This document shows positions 15,366-24,201 of a DNA stretch of 64,000 nucleotides, piece after piece. The translations under genes were made by a program, and so were the position numbers. The number at the start of each line of letters is the position of its first letter. Within the stretch, counting starts at the first letter, position 1. Source of the DNA: JAVBTR01 sp031556065 (lineage in GTDB: Bacteria > Bacillota > Clostridia > Christensenellales > Aristaeellaceae); the NCBI GenBank assembly GCA_031556065.1, contig JAVBTR010000084.1:12569-76568 (forward strand), written 5' to 3'. The notes under the pieces were generated by a model. That model worked only from the letters and a program-made list of their open reading frames with translations. It was not told where the DNA came from and ran no database searches.

Positions 15366-16744
15366 AACACCGTTGGCAGAAACACCGTAAAGGTAGTACC
15401 TACGCCGACCTTACTCTTAACGCTTAACTTGCCTTCGTGGGCAATAATGATAATACGTGCGATGGAAAGCCCAAGCCCGTGCCCAGAGGACTGGGCTTTT
15501 CTGGCCCCGTCGGAACGGTAGAAACGATCGAATATCTTGGGCAAGTCTTCCTGGGAAATTCCCGTGCCTGTATCGGACACAGTCAGCATACAGCCGTCCT
15601 TCACAGCCTGGCAGCCCAGTGTTACCGTGCCGCCCTCAGGAGTATACTTAACCGCATTATCGCATAAAACCCGCACTACCTGCTTAATCATGTTCTTGTC
15701 TGCCCGAATTACACAATGGTCCAGGGGAGATAGGTTAAATTCATAGTCTGCGGAAACCATTTTTGCGTCCCGGTGAACAGCGGCCATCACTTCGCAAGGA
15801 TCAAAATCCTCCATTTCAAGCAAAAGGGTCTTTTTGTCGTGGCGAGCCAGAAACAAAAGACTTTCCACCAAGTCCTTCATGCTTTCAGTTTCTTGGGCGA
15901 TCGCACTGATGGCTTCATCCAGCACCTCTTTATCATCCTTGCCCCAGCGTTTAAGCATGCCGATATAGCCCTGCATCACGGCAATGGGGGTGCGCAGTTC
16001 ATGGGACGCATCGGAAACAAATTGCTTCTGGCTATTGTAGCTGCGCTCAATCCGGTCCAGCATGGAATTGATCACCACAGCCAGGTCCTTTAATTCGTTC
16101 TTGGTGCCAGCGATGTTTAAACGGTTGCTCAGGTTATTAGCGGAAAGGGTAGCAGCCATGTCCGACATATCCCGAATAGGCTTTAAAACATTGGTGGAGA
16201 GGTAATTGCGCTTATTCATAAACCCAAAGCAGCGCATAATATCGAACAAAACCAGCATCCCGGTTAGATAAACATATATCTCAATTCGGCTGGTGAGGTT
16301 AATGCTGTAAATCCATGTGCCTTCTGGGGCACGAATGCCCAGGCGCAGAAGGGACGGCCACCGGAAGAGGTCCGGCGAAAAAGCGATTTCAAATTCTTCC
16401 GAAAAAACATTGCTGTCCTCTGAAAGATGGGTATCTGTTAAGGTAATATCCACATCGTGGTACTTTGTGGAATAAGGGGTATCATAAGCCGCTTGTTCTG
16501 GCAGGTTCTGTTGGATATCGTCCACCGTGCGCATGATGCCCGGTACCTGCATAAAAATATAGAACACCGTAAACAAAAGAATATACCCCAACGTGGTGCT
16601 TAAGAGCCGGCCCACATAATGGAGCGCAATACGGAAAGTCAGCGATAAACGGAAATTGCTGATCGCCATGGCATAGCGCTGCCGAAGGGTCCGCCTGGTT
16701 TTTTGTGGAGGCTTCGGCCTCTTTTTTTTCTTATCTTGCTTCAT
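15344..16744 (-). CDS. Two-component sensor histidine kinase
   Basis: A 466-residue membrane kinase. It has a basic N-terminus, a first membrane helix (about 47-68), an extracellular domain (about 70-155), a second helix (about 156-172), a HAMP linker (about 180-232), the dimerisation/phospho-acceptor helix with SHELRTP (His248) and an ATPase domain with the N box (DNAVKYTPEGG), DTGTGI and GHGLGLSI. The signal is unknown. Its ATG lies 14 nt inside the upstream regulator gene, so the pair is translationally coupled. Confidence 0.93.
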   Translation of the reverse strand: MKQDKKKKRPKPPQKTRRTLRQRYAMAISNFRLSLTFRIALHYVGRLLSTTLGYILLFTVFYIFMQVPGIMRTVDDIQQNLPEQAAYDTPYSTKYHDVDITLTDTHLSEDSNVFSEEFEIAFSPDLFRWPSLLRLGIRAPEGTWIYSINLTSRIEIYVYLTGMLVLFDIMRCFGFMNKRNYLSTNVLKPIRDMSDMAATLSANNLSNRLNIAGTKNELKDLAVVINSMLDRIERSYNSQKQFVSDASHELRTPIAVMQGYIGMLKRWGKDDKEVLDEAISAIAQETESMKDLVESLLFLARHDKKTLLLEMEDFDPCEVMAAVHRDAKMVSADYEFNLSPLDHCVIRADKNMIKQVVRVLCDNAVKYTPEGGTVTLGCQAVKDGCMLTVSDTGTGISQEDLPKIFDRFYRSDGARKAQSSGHGLGLSIARIIIIAHEGKLSVKSKVGVGTTFTVFLPTVFQSKQSI

Positions 16745-17420
16745 ATTGGAACATATAACCCACAGCGCGTATGGTGTGAATGGTTTTCAGATTATAACGG
16801 TCGTCAATCTTCTGGCGAAGGTAACGGATATACACATCTACAATATTTGTATCGCCCGCATATTCATAGCCCCATACATCGTTTAGCAAAGCGTCCCTTG
16901 TCATAGCGGCGCCGTTGTGCTCCATGAGATACTTGAGCAGATCGAATTCTTTTTTTGTCAGTGCTATAGCCTGGCCATTAACGGTGACGCTGTAGCTTAC
17001 CGGGTCTACCACAATAGGCCCAATAGCGATTTTGGCGCTTGCCGGTTGAGCTGTGGAGGCACGGTGTTTTTTAAGCTCCACCCGAATGCGGGCCAGCAGT
17101 TCTTCAATGGCAAAGGGCTTTGTCATATAATCATCAGCGCCCATGTCCAGGCCCATCACCTTGTCGGATACATCGTCCTTGGCAGTAAGCATAATAATAG
17201 GCAAATCGCTTTCTTGGCGAATGCGGCGGCAAACCTCAATGCCGCTTAATTCCGGCAGCATTAAATCCAAGATCATCAAATCCGGCTGCCAGCTGCGGGC
17301 TATATCCAGGCCGGAACGGCCATCGTGGGCGGCCTGAACTTCGTAGCCTTCGTGGGAGAGCTCCAGTTCTAAAAAACGGGCAATCTTTTTTTCATCTTCA
17401 ACGATTAAAATGCGGGGCAT
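16731..17420 (-). CDS. OmpR/PhoB family response regulator
   Basis: A 229-residue regulator: receiver domain (1-120) with the phospho-acceptor Asp in LMILDLMLPE (Asp52 from this start) and the switch residues in MLTAKD and DDYMTKPF, then a winged-helix DNA-binding domain ending in IRYLRQKIDDRYNLKTIHTIRAVGYMF. The ATG at 17420 is preferred to a GTG at 17429 because the latter overlaps the AAGGAG ribosome binding site. Partner of the overlapping histidine kinase. Confidence 0.94.
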   Translation of the reverse strand: MPRILIVEDEKKIARFLELELSHEGYEVQAAHDGRSGLDIARSWQPDLMILDLMLPELSGIEVCRRIRQESDLPIIMLTAKDDVSDKVMGLDMGADDYMTKPFAIEELLARIRVELKKHRASTAQPASAKIAIGPIVVDPVSYSVTVNGQAIALTKKEFDLLKYLMEHNGAAMTRDALLNDVWGYEYAGDTNIVDVYIRYLRQKIDDRYNLKTIHTIRAVGYMFQYEAR

Positions 17421-17454
17421 TGTAACCACTCCTTGGGATTTAATAACATGCCGT

Positions 17455-17460
17455 ATTATA
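17455..17460 (-). promoter_or_regulatory. Extended -10 promoter of the two-component system
   Basis: On the minus strand TGTGGTATAAT, with the -10 at 17455-17460, 34 nt before the regulator start. The -35 region is poor (TATTCA). The same TGTGGTATAAT string is used by the IS transposase gene. Confidence 0.5.
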
Positions 17461-17466
17461 CCACAA

Positions 17467-17497
17467 ACCCGCTTCCTTGAATACCAGGGAAGCGGGG
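17467..17497 (-). terminator. Terminator of the DUF4342 gene
   Basis: Arms CCCGCTTCC (17468-17476) and GGAAGCGGG (17488-17496) form a 9-bp GC-rich stem 14 nt after the gene end; on the minus strand it is followed by TTTG only, so termination may be partial and part of the transcript could run on into the two-component genes. Confidence 0.55.
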
Positions 17498-17510
17498 GGA
17501 TGATATGGCC

Positions 17511-18188
17511 TTATTCGATGGTAGCCTGGCTGAAGCCGTCCTTGTCTTCGGTAACCTTAACGCTACCGTCTTCTGAGCAATTGACGATGACCGGCATGGT
17601 AGGCACCTGGGGCATGGAAGCGGTTTGCTGGGCAGGCGCGGAGGCTTGGTCCGTGGGGCGGTAGTAGCTGCGGCTGTCTTCAGTGGGCTCACTGGCGGCC
17701 TTTTTCGATTCGAAGCCCAGCTCGCCAGTTAAATCAGAAAAGGTGTCTTTCACATTTTGCGCTGCGTTTTTAACCACCTTATCGAACTCCACGTCTTTAA
17801 ACTGTTCGGCACTGTTTACAATGCGGATCCGGTAACCCATAACAAAAATCAATACCAGGGCGATGACAGCCACATAGGGGAAAAAGAAAGCGAAGGGGAT
17901 CATGAACAGAAGAGAAATGTTAATAATATCTGTCTTGCCCTTTTTTACCACAAAGCGCTTGCTGTAAAGCTTTTGCAGAATGTTCATGGCTTTTTCTTTG
18001 CCGGTGCGGTGATCATAGTGGGTTTGCTGGCCTTTGCTTTCATTTAATTTGCCGCTGCGTTCCAGATCGATCAGGGCTTTGGCCAAATTGCCGTTATGGT
18101 ATTCCAAAAGGTTTACGGCTTCTTCGTAGCTGATGCCGCTTTTACGGCGGATGATTTCGATATCCTCAATTGTATAGCGTTCCATCAT
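17511..18188 (-). CDS. DUF4342 protein with UBA-like domain and membrane segments
   Basis: A 225-residue protein. The N-terminus (about 15-45, SGISYEEAVNLLEYHNGNLAKALIDLE) is a UBA-like three-helix domain like that at the start of elongation factor Ts and nascent-chain complexes. Positions about 60-115 match DUF4342 and include two hydrophobic stretches (IINISLLFMIPFAFFF and AVIALVLIFVMGY). The remainder is polar, Pro/Gln-rich and probably flexible, ending in a short beta-like segment. A membrane-tethered adaptor is the simplest reading; no function is known. It is transcribed alone. Confidence 0.65.
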   Translation of the reverse strand: MMERYTIEDIEIIRRKSGISYEEAVNLLEYHNGNLAKALIDLERSGKLNESKGQQTHYDHRTGKEKAMNILQKLYSKRFVVKKGKTDIINISLLFMIPFAFFFPYVAVIALVLIFVMGYRIRIVNSAEQFKDVEFDKVVKNAAQNVKDTFSDLTGELGFESKKAASEPTEDSRSYYRPTDQASAPAQQTASMPQVPTMPVIVNCSEDGSVKVTEDKDGFSQATIE

Positions 18189-18290
18189 TCATATCCTCCT
18201 AACGTTTGGTACGCTATTATCTTAGCACGTCCATTCCTTTTTTACTTGAGAAAGCGCTTTGGATTAAATGAGAAATTGATGAGAAAATAA

Positions 18291-18331
18291 AAAGAGGAAC
18301 GCCAAGGGGTGAAACCCCTTGGCGTTCCTCT
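18291..18331. repeat. Target duplication, left copy (terminator palindrome)
   Basis: A 41-bp sequence exactly repeated at 19893-19933. It is itself a near-perfect hairpin: arms AAAGAGGAACGCCAAGGGG and CCCCTTGGCGTTCCTCT, loop TGAAA. On the minus strand this copy is followed by TTTTTATTTT and keeps the T-run of the original terminator of hflC. Because a T borders both IS tips, the duplicated length could be counted one base shorter at each side. Confidence 0.85.
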
Positions 18332-19806
18332 CAGACTGTTGACAAAAGGGCTCGCTGCCGCTGACAGGGAGCCCCTTTGTGTATAAAAGTAAGGAAATTG
18401 AGAAGGAAACGCCATAAAGCCAGAAAGGCTGTACCATTTTCAGGGAAACCATTAGACGGTGCACCGTTATTCCAAAGCCTAATGGCCAGTTTTTTGAGAT
18501 TCATGCAAGCAAATAAAAGGAGTAGCGCCATGGTCACCCTGGCTATTCCTCTGTGCTTGGCATAACGCATGCCGTGCAATTCCTTGGCACCTGCAAAGAC
18601 ACGCTCAATGGTTTCTTTGCGCAGATCGTACAGCTGCTTCATGCCTTGCGTATGCCGGATATCCTCAACCTGTTCCATATAACCTTCCCACACATGACGC
18701 ACGACTACTTTAGTGTGGTTCTTGCTCTGCGTGCATTTATCCCTGAACGGACAATCCTTACAGGTATTGGCATCACTTTTATATTCCCTATATCCTTCGC
18801 GGTTGGTGGTTGAATATTTCAATATGTTGTTTTGAGGACAGATGTAGCAATCGTAGTATTCGTCGTATGCGAAGTCTGACTTTTTGTAGTAACCATCCTT
18901 GGTCATTGGGCGCTTGTAAGGCATGACTGGTATCCTTTTATCTTCCAAGATTTCCCGCGCAATGGCTGGTGTCTTAAAGCCTGCATCCAGTACGACATGC
19001 TCTATTTCCGGGAAATCGCCCTTTAGCCTTGCGTATATTTTAGGAAACACAGTCGAGTCATTCAAATTCCCTGCCGCTACCTCTACGCCCATGATATATC
19101 CATGCCTGTCGCAGCCTACATTCGCCGTATACGCAAAGACCTTCTGGTGTTCACCCTTGTGAAAAACCCCGCTGTCAGGATCGGTTTTAGATACCTTTAT
19201 TTCCTTCACCTCAGGCGGCTTGGTGGCTTCTTTTAATGGCTTTTTACCGTGCGCCTTTCGGTCTGCCTCAATTTCCTTGATCAGTTCCTCCTCGTAGTAT
19301 CTTGCCTGCTGCTCTATTTGAGCCTTGCTATACTTATGGTTGTTTGCGCTTGCCTTGATATGGGTTCCGTCGATAAACACGCTTTCTGCGTCTAAATAAC
19401 CATGCTTTATGATTTCTCCCAATACTCGTGCAAATATCTGTTCAAAAAGGTTGCTTCCCGCAAACCGTCTTTCGTAATTCTTGCTGAATGTTGAATAGTG
19501 CGGTAACTTCTCGCTCATCCCGTACCCTAAATACCACCGATATGCCACGTTTACTTCCGCTTGCTCGATCGTTTGACGCATTGACCGTATCCCAAACACG
19601 CACTGCAATATCACCAGCTTGATTAATACCACCGGATCCACGCTGTGCGGACCATTTACCGCATATAAATCTTTCACCAGTTCGTAGATAAACCCTAAGT
19701 CTATCGCTGCTTCCAGCTTCCGAACCAAGTGGTTTTCTGGTACTAACTGGTCTAAGCTGATCACTTCGATCTGCGTTTTATCTATCCCGTTCTTTTGTCC
19801 CATCAT
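18331..19806 (-). CDS. IS1182 family transposase
   Basis: A 491-residue DDE transposase. The N-terminal DUF772-like domain (about 15-125) carries LVPENHLVRKLEAAIDL and LVILQCVFGIRSMRQ. The catalytic acids are probably Asp146 (VFIDGTHIKA), Asp274 (VVLDAGFKTP) and Glu401 (ETIERVFAGAKE). Cysteine pairs (CPQN, CKDCPFRDKC, about 323-358) suggest a metal-binding insertion. An extended -10 TGTGGTATAAT (19825-19830) and AGGTGAT site precede the ATG. The stop codon TGA takes TG from the IS tip and its last base from the target DNA at 18331. Confidence 0.92.
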   Translation of the reverse strand: MMGQKNGIDKTQIEVISLDQLVPENHLVRKLEAAIDLGFIYELVKDLYAVNGPHSVDPVVLIKLVILQCVFGIRSMRQTIEQAEVNVAYRWYLGYGMSEKLPHYSTFSKNYERRFAGSNLFEQIFARVLGEIIKHGYLDAESVFIDGTHIKASANNHKYSKAQIEQQARYYEEELIKEIEADRKAHGKKPLKEATKPPEVKEIKVSKTDPDSGVFHKGEHQKVFAYTANVGCDRHGYIMGVEVAAGNLNDSTVFPKIYARLKGDFPEIEHVVLDAGFKTPAIAREILEDKRIPVMPYKRPMTKDGYYKKSDFAYDEYYDCYICPQNNILKYSTTNREGYREYKSDANTCKDCPFRDKCTQSKNHTKVVVRHVWEGYMEQVEDIRHTQGMKQLYDLRKETIERVFAGAKELHGMRYAKHRGIARVTMALLLLFACMNLKKLAIRLWNNGAPSNGFPENGTAFLALWRFLLNFLTFIHKGAPCQRQRALLSTV

Positions 19807-19892
19807 CTTTTATCACCTGCTTCCATTATACCACAAAAGCCTTCCGAGCCATAGCTCAAAAGGCTTTTGTCTATTCAGTTGTCAACAGTCTG
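18332..19892 (-). mobile_element. Complete IS1182-family insertion sequence (1,561 bp)
   Basis: Terminal inverted repeats CAGACTGTTGACAA at 18332-18345 and, inverted, at 19879-19892. Inside each tip lies a hairpin: arms ACAAAAGCCTT (19833-19843) and AAGGCTTTTGT (19860-19870) on the right, and an imperfect ACAAAAGGGCTC/GAGCCCCTTTGT pair (18342-18379) on the left. One intact transposase gene fills the element. It sits in the terminator of the hflK-hflC operon, flanked by 41-bp direct copies of the whole hairpin. IS1182 relatives are known for palindromic targets and long, variable duplications. Intact gene and exact repeats suggest recent insertion. Confidence 0.9.
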
Positions 19893-19933
19893 AAAGAGGA
19901 ACGCCAAGGGGTGAAACCCCTTGGCGTTCCTCT
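19893..19933. repeat. Target duplication, right copy (terminator of hflKC)
   Basis: Second exact copy of the 41-bp palindrome, 22 nt after the hflC stop when read on the minus strand. The stem of up to 19 bp should still stop hflKC transcription although only TTT follows before the IS tip. Confidence 0.85.
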
Positions 19934-19955
19934 TTACAGCAATAGCCAAAATGAT

Positions 19956-20990
19956 TTAATTCGTATAGGTATCCAGTGCGCTGATCAGGTCCTTCCACAG
20001 CGGATGGTTTTGATCCAGTACCATGGTGGTGTTTTCGTCAATGGCGGCTTCCAGTGCCTGCAAAGAACGCCAATAGGTGTAGAAATCCTTATCCACGCTA
20101 TAGGTGTTGGCATAGATTTCAAGGGCCTGGGCATCGCCCTCGCCGCGAATGGCGCCGGATTTGGAAACGGCATCCGCTTCAATGCGGCGGGCTTCCAAAT
20201 CCGCTTCAGCTACAGCCTTTAAGTAGGTTTCTTGGCCTTCGCTGCGAAGCTGCTGGGCTACCTTGGCACGGTCTGCCTGCATTCTGGAATAGGTGCTTTC
20301 GATGTTGGCAGGGGGCAGGGTGGTACGATGAATCTGAATATCCTTTACCTCAATGCCCCTAAGACACATGTCCTGGTTAATGGTTTCAAGGCCCTGGGCC
20401 AGATAAGTGTTTAAAACATCTTTGCTGCTGATAAAATCATCCGCCATCATCCGGTTAATAGATTGGACGATGACCGGGTGGATAATGTTATCCAGCTGGT
20501 TTTCAGCGCTGGTCATGCTCCCCAGTTTAAGGGAAAACAAGGCAGGATCGGTAATAGACCATTGGGCAAAGGTGGTAATGTAATATTGCTTCTTTTCCGC
20601 CGTGTTGACCACTTCGGAATCAGAGGTATAGGTAAAGAGCTTAGCGGGATATTTTTCCACCTTATCGATAAATGGCACCTTGAATTGCAAGCCGCTGCCA
20701 ATAGAAATATCCACGCTGCCGGACAAGGTGATTTCATCCTTCAATTGCTCTTCATAGCGGGAGTGAAAATCATTATGGCTGTTAATGACCAACCGCTTTA
20801 TCACTCCGAAGCGGCTAATAACGGCCTGTTCCGCCTCGCCTACCACAAACAGGGATTCGTTCAAAAGCACGATCAACGCCACCAGGGTAATGAAAAAGAT
20901 GATGATTTTCTTGGTGTGCCGTTTAAAGAACAAACGGGTTTGCTCACTTTGGTAGTTGACCGGGCGTTCGAATTCGGTATTGTTGTTCAT
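19956..20990 (-). CDS. hflC: Protease modulator HflC
   Basis: A 344-residue SPFH/prohibitin-family membrane protein. One N-terminal membrane helix (about 30-48, IIIFFITLVALIVLL) is followed by the SPFH domain (VGEAEQAVISRFGVI) and a long helical stretch rich in Ala/Glu/Arg (about 235-300), then a tail. HflC pairs with HflK in a large ring around the FtsH protease. The ATG at 20990, one base after the hflK stop and behind AGGAGGTG, is preferred over an upstream GTG (20999) that overlaps that site. Confidence 0.88.
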   Translation of the reverse strand: MNNNTEFERPVNYQSEQTRLFFKRHTKKIIIFFITLVALIVLLNESLFVVGEAEQAVISRFGVIKRLVINSHNDFHSRYEEQLKDEITLSGSVDISIGSGLQFKVPFIDKVEKYPAKLFTYTSDSEVVNTAEKKQYYITTFAQWSITDPALFSLKLGSMTSAENQLDNIIHPVIVQSINRMMADDFISSKDVLNTYLAQGLETINQDMCLRGIEVKDIQIHRTTLPPANIESTYSRMQADRAKVAQQLRSEGQETYLKAVAEADLEARRIEADAVSKSGAIRGEGDAQALEIYANTYSVDKDFYTYWRSLQALEAAIDENTTMVLDQNHPLWKDLISALDTYTN

Positions 20991-20991
20991 C

Positions 20992-21960
20992 TTATTCACC
21001 TCCTAAAACAGCAGCGGCATCGCTGGCATTGGTGGTACCGTTTAGATCAAGCAGCTTGGTCACGTTGGAATCATTATCTACCACATACAATTTGCCGCTG
21101 TTTGAAAGAATGTTTTCAATGGATTCAATCATTAAACGGGTTCTGGTGATTTCTGGGGAAGATTTGTATTTTTCATACACAGCAGAGAAAACAGCCACTT
21201 CGCTTTCAGCTGCGGCGATGGTTTCCGCTTTGTAGGCTTCCGCCTCCTGCAAAAGCTGGTAAGCGTTGGATCGGGCCACGGGAAGAATCTCGTTCTTGTA
21301 TTTTTCCGCTTCATCCAAACGTTTGGTTTTTTCGTTCTTGGCGTTGTTTACATCCTCATAGGCCGATACCACTTCTGTAGGCACGGTAATGTTCTGGATG
21401 CGCACATCATTGATTTTTACGCCCATTTCGTAGCTGTCGATCAGCTTTTGAAAATCCGGCAGCACTTGCCGCTCGATCTCTTCCTTGTTTAAAAGAGCGT
21501 CATCCAAAGGGCGAGATTGGATATTACGGCGGATTACCGCTTCAAAGGCCATTTGCAGGGTGCCTTCAGGGTCATCCACGTCGTAATGGTATTGCTTTAC
21601 ATCCCTTATGGTGTATTGGTAGATGGCTTCAAGAGAAACGATGCTGTTATCATTGGTGAGCATGACCCCTTCATTGGATTCATCTACATATTTGGCAGCG
21701 GTGCCAAAGCTGCCCTGTTTGGTAGTACGGAAACCGTATTCCTTGGTATGAATGGTGGTTACGCTTTCGGCTACCACATCCTGCACAAAAGGAACCCGCC
21801 AATAAAGCCCTGGTCCGTGCCTGTCTGTTACCTTACCGAACGTGATTACCAGCGCCTCTTCGCCCTGGCCCACCCGGTAAAACCCACTGTAAGCAAGTAT
21901 GCCTACGATCACCACAATGACTAAGATAATACCAAGCAAGGGTTTCTTACTTGTGTTCAT
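20992..21960 (-). CDS. hflK: FtsH protease activity modulator HflK
   Basis: A 322-residue SPFH-domain protein with a short basic start and one membrane helix (about 7-26, LLGIILVIVVIVGILAY), then VGQGEEALVITFGKV and a HGPGLYWRVPFV segment typical of HflK. A helical coiled region follows. The ATG at 21960 lies behind AAGGAGGTGG; a frame extension to 21978 would remove that site. First gene of a two-gene unit with hflC. No ftsH gene is in the window. Confidence 0.88.
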   Translation of the reverse strand: MNTSKKPLLGIILVIVVIVGILAYSGFYRVGQGEEALVITFGKVTDRHGPGLYWRVPFVQDVVAESVTTIHTKEYGFRTTKQGSFGTAAKYVDESNEGVMLTNDNSIVSLEAIYQYTIRDVKQYHYDVDDPEGTLQMAFEAVIRRNIQSRPLDDALLNKEEIERQVLPDFQKLIDSYEMGVKINDVRIQNITVPTEVVSAYEDVNNAKNEKTKRLDEAEKYKNEILPVARSNAYQLLQEAEAYKAETIAAAESEVAVFSAVYEKYKSSPEITRTRLMIESIENILSNSGKLYVVDNDSNVTKLLDLNGTTNASDAAAVLGGE

Positions 21961-22084
21961 CCCCGCCACCTCCTTCATTTGCGATGGTCTTAGGATAACA
22001 TAAAAAGGGGGGCTTGTGCATTAGAAATTTCAAAACATACAAAATTGCTTCCAAAGGATTCAATTTTAGGCTTTAAAGTTTGGT

Positions 22085-22113
22085 TTTACTTTGGTAAAAT
22101 ATTAAGGTATAAT
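22085..22113 (+). promoter_or_regulatory. Promoter of the beta-phosphoglucomutase gene
   Basis: TTTACT (22085-22090), 17-nt spacer, TATAAT (22108-22113), 29 nt before the start codon. The 160-nt region shared with the divergent hflK gene shows no other clear structure. Confidence 0.5.
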
Positions 22114-22142
22114 AGGTTGCAAAATACAAAGGAGATAAAAGC

Positions 22143-22793
22143 ATGTTAAATAACATCAAGGCAGTGATTTTCGATTTAGATGGGGTGATCGTCTCCACAG
22201 ACGATTGCCATTACTTGGCATGGAAGCAAATGGCGGACAACGAAGGGATTCCCTTTACCCGTGAAGATAATGAACGGCTTCGGGGGGTCAGCCGAATGGA
22301 AAGCCTGGCCATCGTTTTGGAAAAAGCGAAAAAAACGTATACCGCCGAAGAAAAAGACGCCATGGCCTTTGAAAAAAACGAATTGTACAAGCAACTGGTG
22401 CAAAAGCTAACCCCCGACGATATTTTACCCGGCGCTTTGGAAACCTTAACGGCCCTTAAAAACAGGGGTATTAAAATCGCCATTGGCTCCTCCAGCAAAA
22501 ATACGCCCATTATTCTTTCCCGGGTGGGCTTAAGCGATTATTTCGATGCCATTGCCGACGGTAACCAGATCAAAAACAGCAAGCCCGATCCGGAGGTGTT
22601 CTTGCTGGCGGCGAAGCTGCTTCACCTAGCCCCTGAATACTGCCTGGTGGTAGAGGACGCGGACGCGGGCGTGGAAGCGGCTGTTAATGGTGGCATGCAG
22701 GTATTGGGCGTAGGCTCTGCTGCCCAAAACAAGCAGGCCACTATTGGTGCGGCTTCCTTGGACGAAATTGATTTGGCTGGGGAAATTGCCTAA
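22143..22793 (+). CDS. pgmB: Beta-phosphoglucomutase
   Basis: A 216-residue HAD-superfamily enzyme converting beta-glucose 1-phosphate to glucose 6-phosphate, used in maltose or trehalose phosphorolysis. The nucleophile and acid/base aspartates are in FDLDGVIVSTDD (Asp11, Asp13); the cap domain includes RGVSRMESL; GSSSKN and the acidic VEDADAGVEAA loop complete the active site. The beta-PGM subgroup is supported by the cap motif and size. tldD follows after 15 nt and may share the transcript. Confidence 0.88.
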   Translation: MLNNIKAVIFDLDGVIVSTDDCHYLAWKQMADNEGIPFTREDNERLRGVSRMESLAIVLEKAKKTYTAEEKDAMAFEKNELYKQLVQKLTPDDILPGALETLTALKNRGIKIAIGSSSKNTPIILSRVGLSDYFDAIADGNQIKNSKPDPEVFLLAAKLLHLAPEYCLVVEDADAGVEAAVNGGMQVLGVGSAAQNKQATIGAASLDEIDLAGEIA

Positions 22794-22808
22794 AAGGAAG
22801 GAAACAAT

Positions 22809-24188
22809 ATGTTGAATGAACGTATCGCTCAAGCCGTTTTAAATTTGGCCGTTTCAACTGGCGGAGATTTCGCGGAGATCTTTTTGGAGGATCGCAGCAA
22901 CCATCAGCTTATGATGCGCTCCGGCAAAGTGGAAACAGTTAATTCTCTTCGCATTCATGGGGCCGGTGTACGCATTATTACAGGCACCAGCGCCATTTAC
23001 GTTTACACCAACGATACAAGCGAGCAGGGCCTTTTAGCTTGCGCGAAAAAAGCGGCCCAGGCCGTCAAGGGCAATCCCCATGTGTCAGCCACCCCCCTTT
23101 CATTTGCCGCTGCCCCCAATACGCACCCGATTTTATTAAGCCCAGACGACGCCAAAACCGTTCACAAGATCGAAAAGCTTCGCCAGGTGGAAAGGGCCGC
23201 CCGGACGGATGCTCAGATTGTGCAGGTAATGGCAGGGTATAACGACAGCCAGCAGCATGTTTGGATCGCCAACACAGAAGGCCTTTTTACCCACGATGTG
23301 CGGACTTATTCTTGCATGACCTGTACCGCTGTGGCCAATAACGGTACCGAAAATCAAACCGGCTCCGAAAGATCAGGTGCCATGATGGGCTTTGAAATTT
23401 TCGATAGCCGCATCGATCCTGAATTTTACGGTAAGTCCGCCGCTCAAATTGCCTTGACCAACTTAAACGCTAAGGCTTGCCCGGCCGGGGTCATGCCAGT
23501 AGTAATCGATAGCGGCTTTGGGGGCGTTATTTTCCACGAGGCCTGCGGCCACAGCCTGGAAGCCACCAGCGTGGCCCTTGGCAACAGTGAATTTTGCGGC
23601 AAGCTGAACCAGAAAATCGCGGCGGACTGCGTTACAGCCATCGACGATGGCACCATGATCAATGAATGGGGCAGCCTGAACATCGACGATGAAGGCACGT
23701 CTACCACTCGTTTGGTGCTTATTGAAGACGGCATTTTGAAAAACTACATGATCGATAAATTAGGCGGCATCCGCATGAACATGCCCATTACCGGAAGCGC
23801 CCGCAGAGAAGGCTATGCCTACGCCCCTACTTCCCGTATGCGCAACACTTTTATCGCTGCCGGGCAAGATAATGAAGAAGCCATGATCCGTACCATGGGC
23901 GACGGCCTGTATGCCAAACGCATGGGTGGCGGTTCCGTAAACCCCGCCACAGGTGAATTTAACTTCGCAGTTATGGAAGGGTATCTGGTTAAGGATGGGA
24001 AGATTGCACAGCCTGTACGCGGCGCCTCTTTAATTGGCCGGGGCTCTGATGTGCTTATGAAAATTGACCGTGTGGGCACCGATATGAAGATGGCACAGGG
24101 CTTTTGCGGCAGTTCCAGCGGCAGTGTGCCCACCAATGTGGGCCAGCCTATGATCCGCGTGTCTAGCCTCACCGTTGGCGGCCGCTAA
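22809..24188 (+). CDS. tldD: Metalloprotease TldD
   Basis: A 459-residue TldD-type subunit carrying the zinc motif HEACGH (about 243-248). TldD and TldE (PmbA) form a heterodimeric protease that in E. coli processes microcin B17 and the CcdA antitoxin. The C-terminal glycine-rich stretch CGSSSGSVPTNVGQP is typical. The partner gene starts 13 nt after the stop. No small peptide substrate gene was recognised nearby. Confidence 0.92.
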   Translation: MLNERIAQAVLNLAVSTGGDFAEIFLEDRSNHQLMMRSGKVETVNSLRIHGAGVRIITGTSAIYVYTNDTSEQGLLACAKKAAQAVKGNPHVSATPLSFAAAPNTHPILLSPDDAKTVHKIEKLRQVERAARTDAQIVQVMAGYNDSQQHVWIANTEGLFTHDVRTYSCMTCTAVANNGTENQTGSERSGAMMGFEIFDSRIDPEFYGKSAAQIALTNLNAKACPAGVMPVVIDSGFGGVIFHEACGHSLEATSVALGNSEFCGKLNQKIAADCVTAIDDGTMINEWGSLNIDDEGTSTTRLVLIEDGILKNYMIDKLGGIRMNMPITGSARREGYAYAPTSRMRNTFIAAGQDNEEAMIRTMGDGLYAKRMGGGSVNPATGEFNFAVMEGYLVKDGKIAQPVRGASLIGRGSDVLMKIDRVGTDMKMAQGFCGSSSGSVPTNVGQPMIRVSSLTVGGR

Positions 24189-24201
24189 GGAGGAAAGAAG
24201 A

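Noticed and set aside
18291..19933. Two identical 41-bp palindromic repeats as a possible CRISPR array or phage attachment sites
   Set aside because: Only two copies, separated by a complete transposase-bearing element with inverted ends; a target duplication explains them fully, and there is no integrase.
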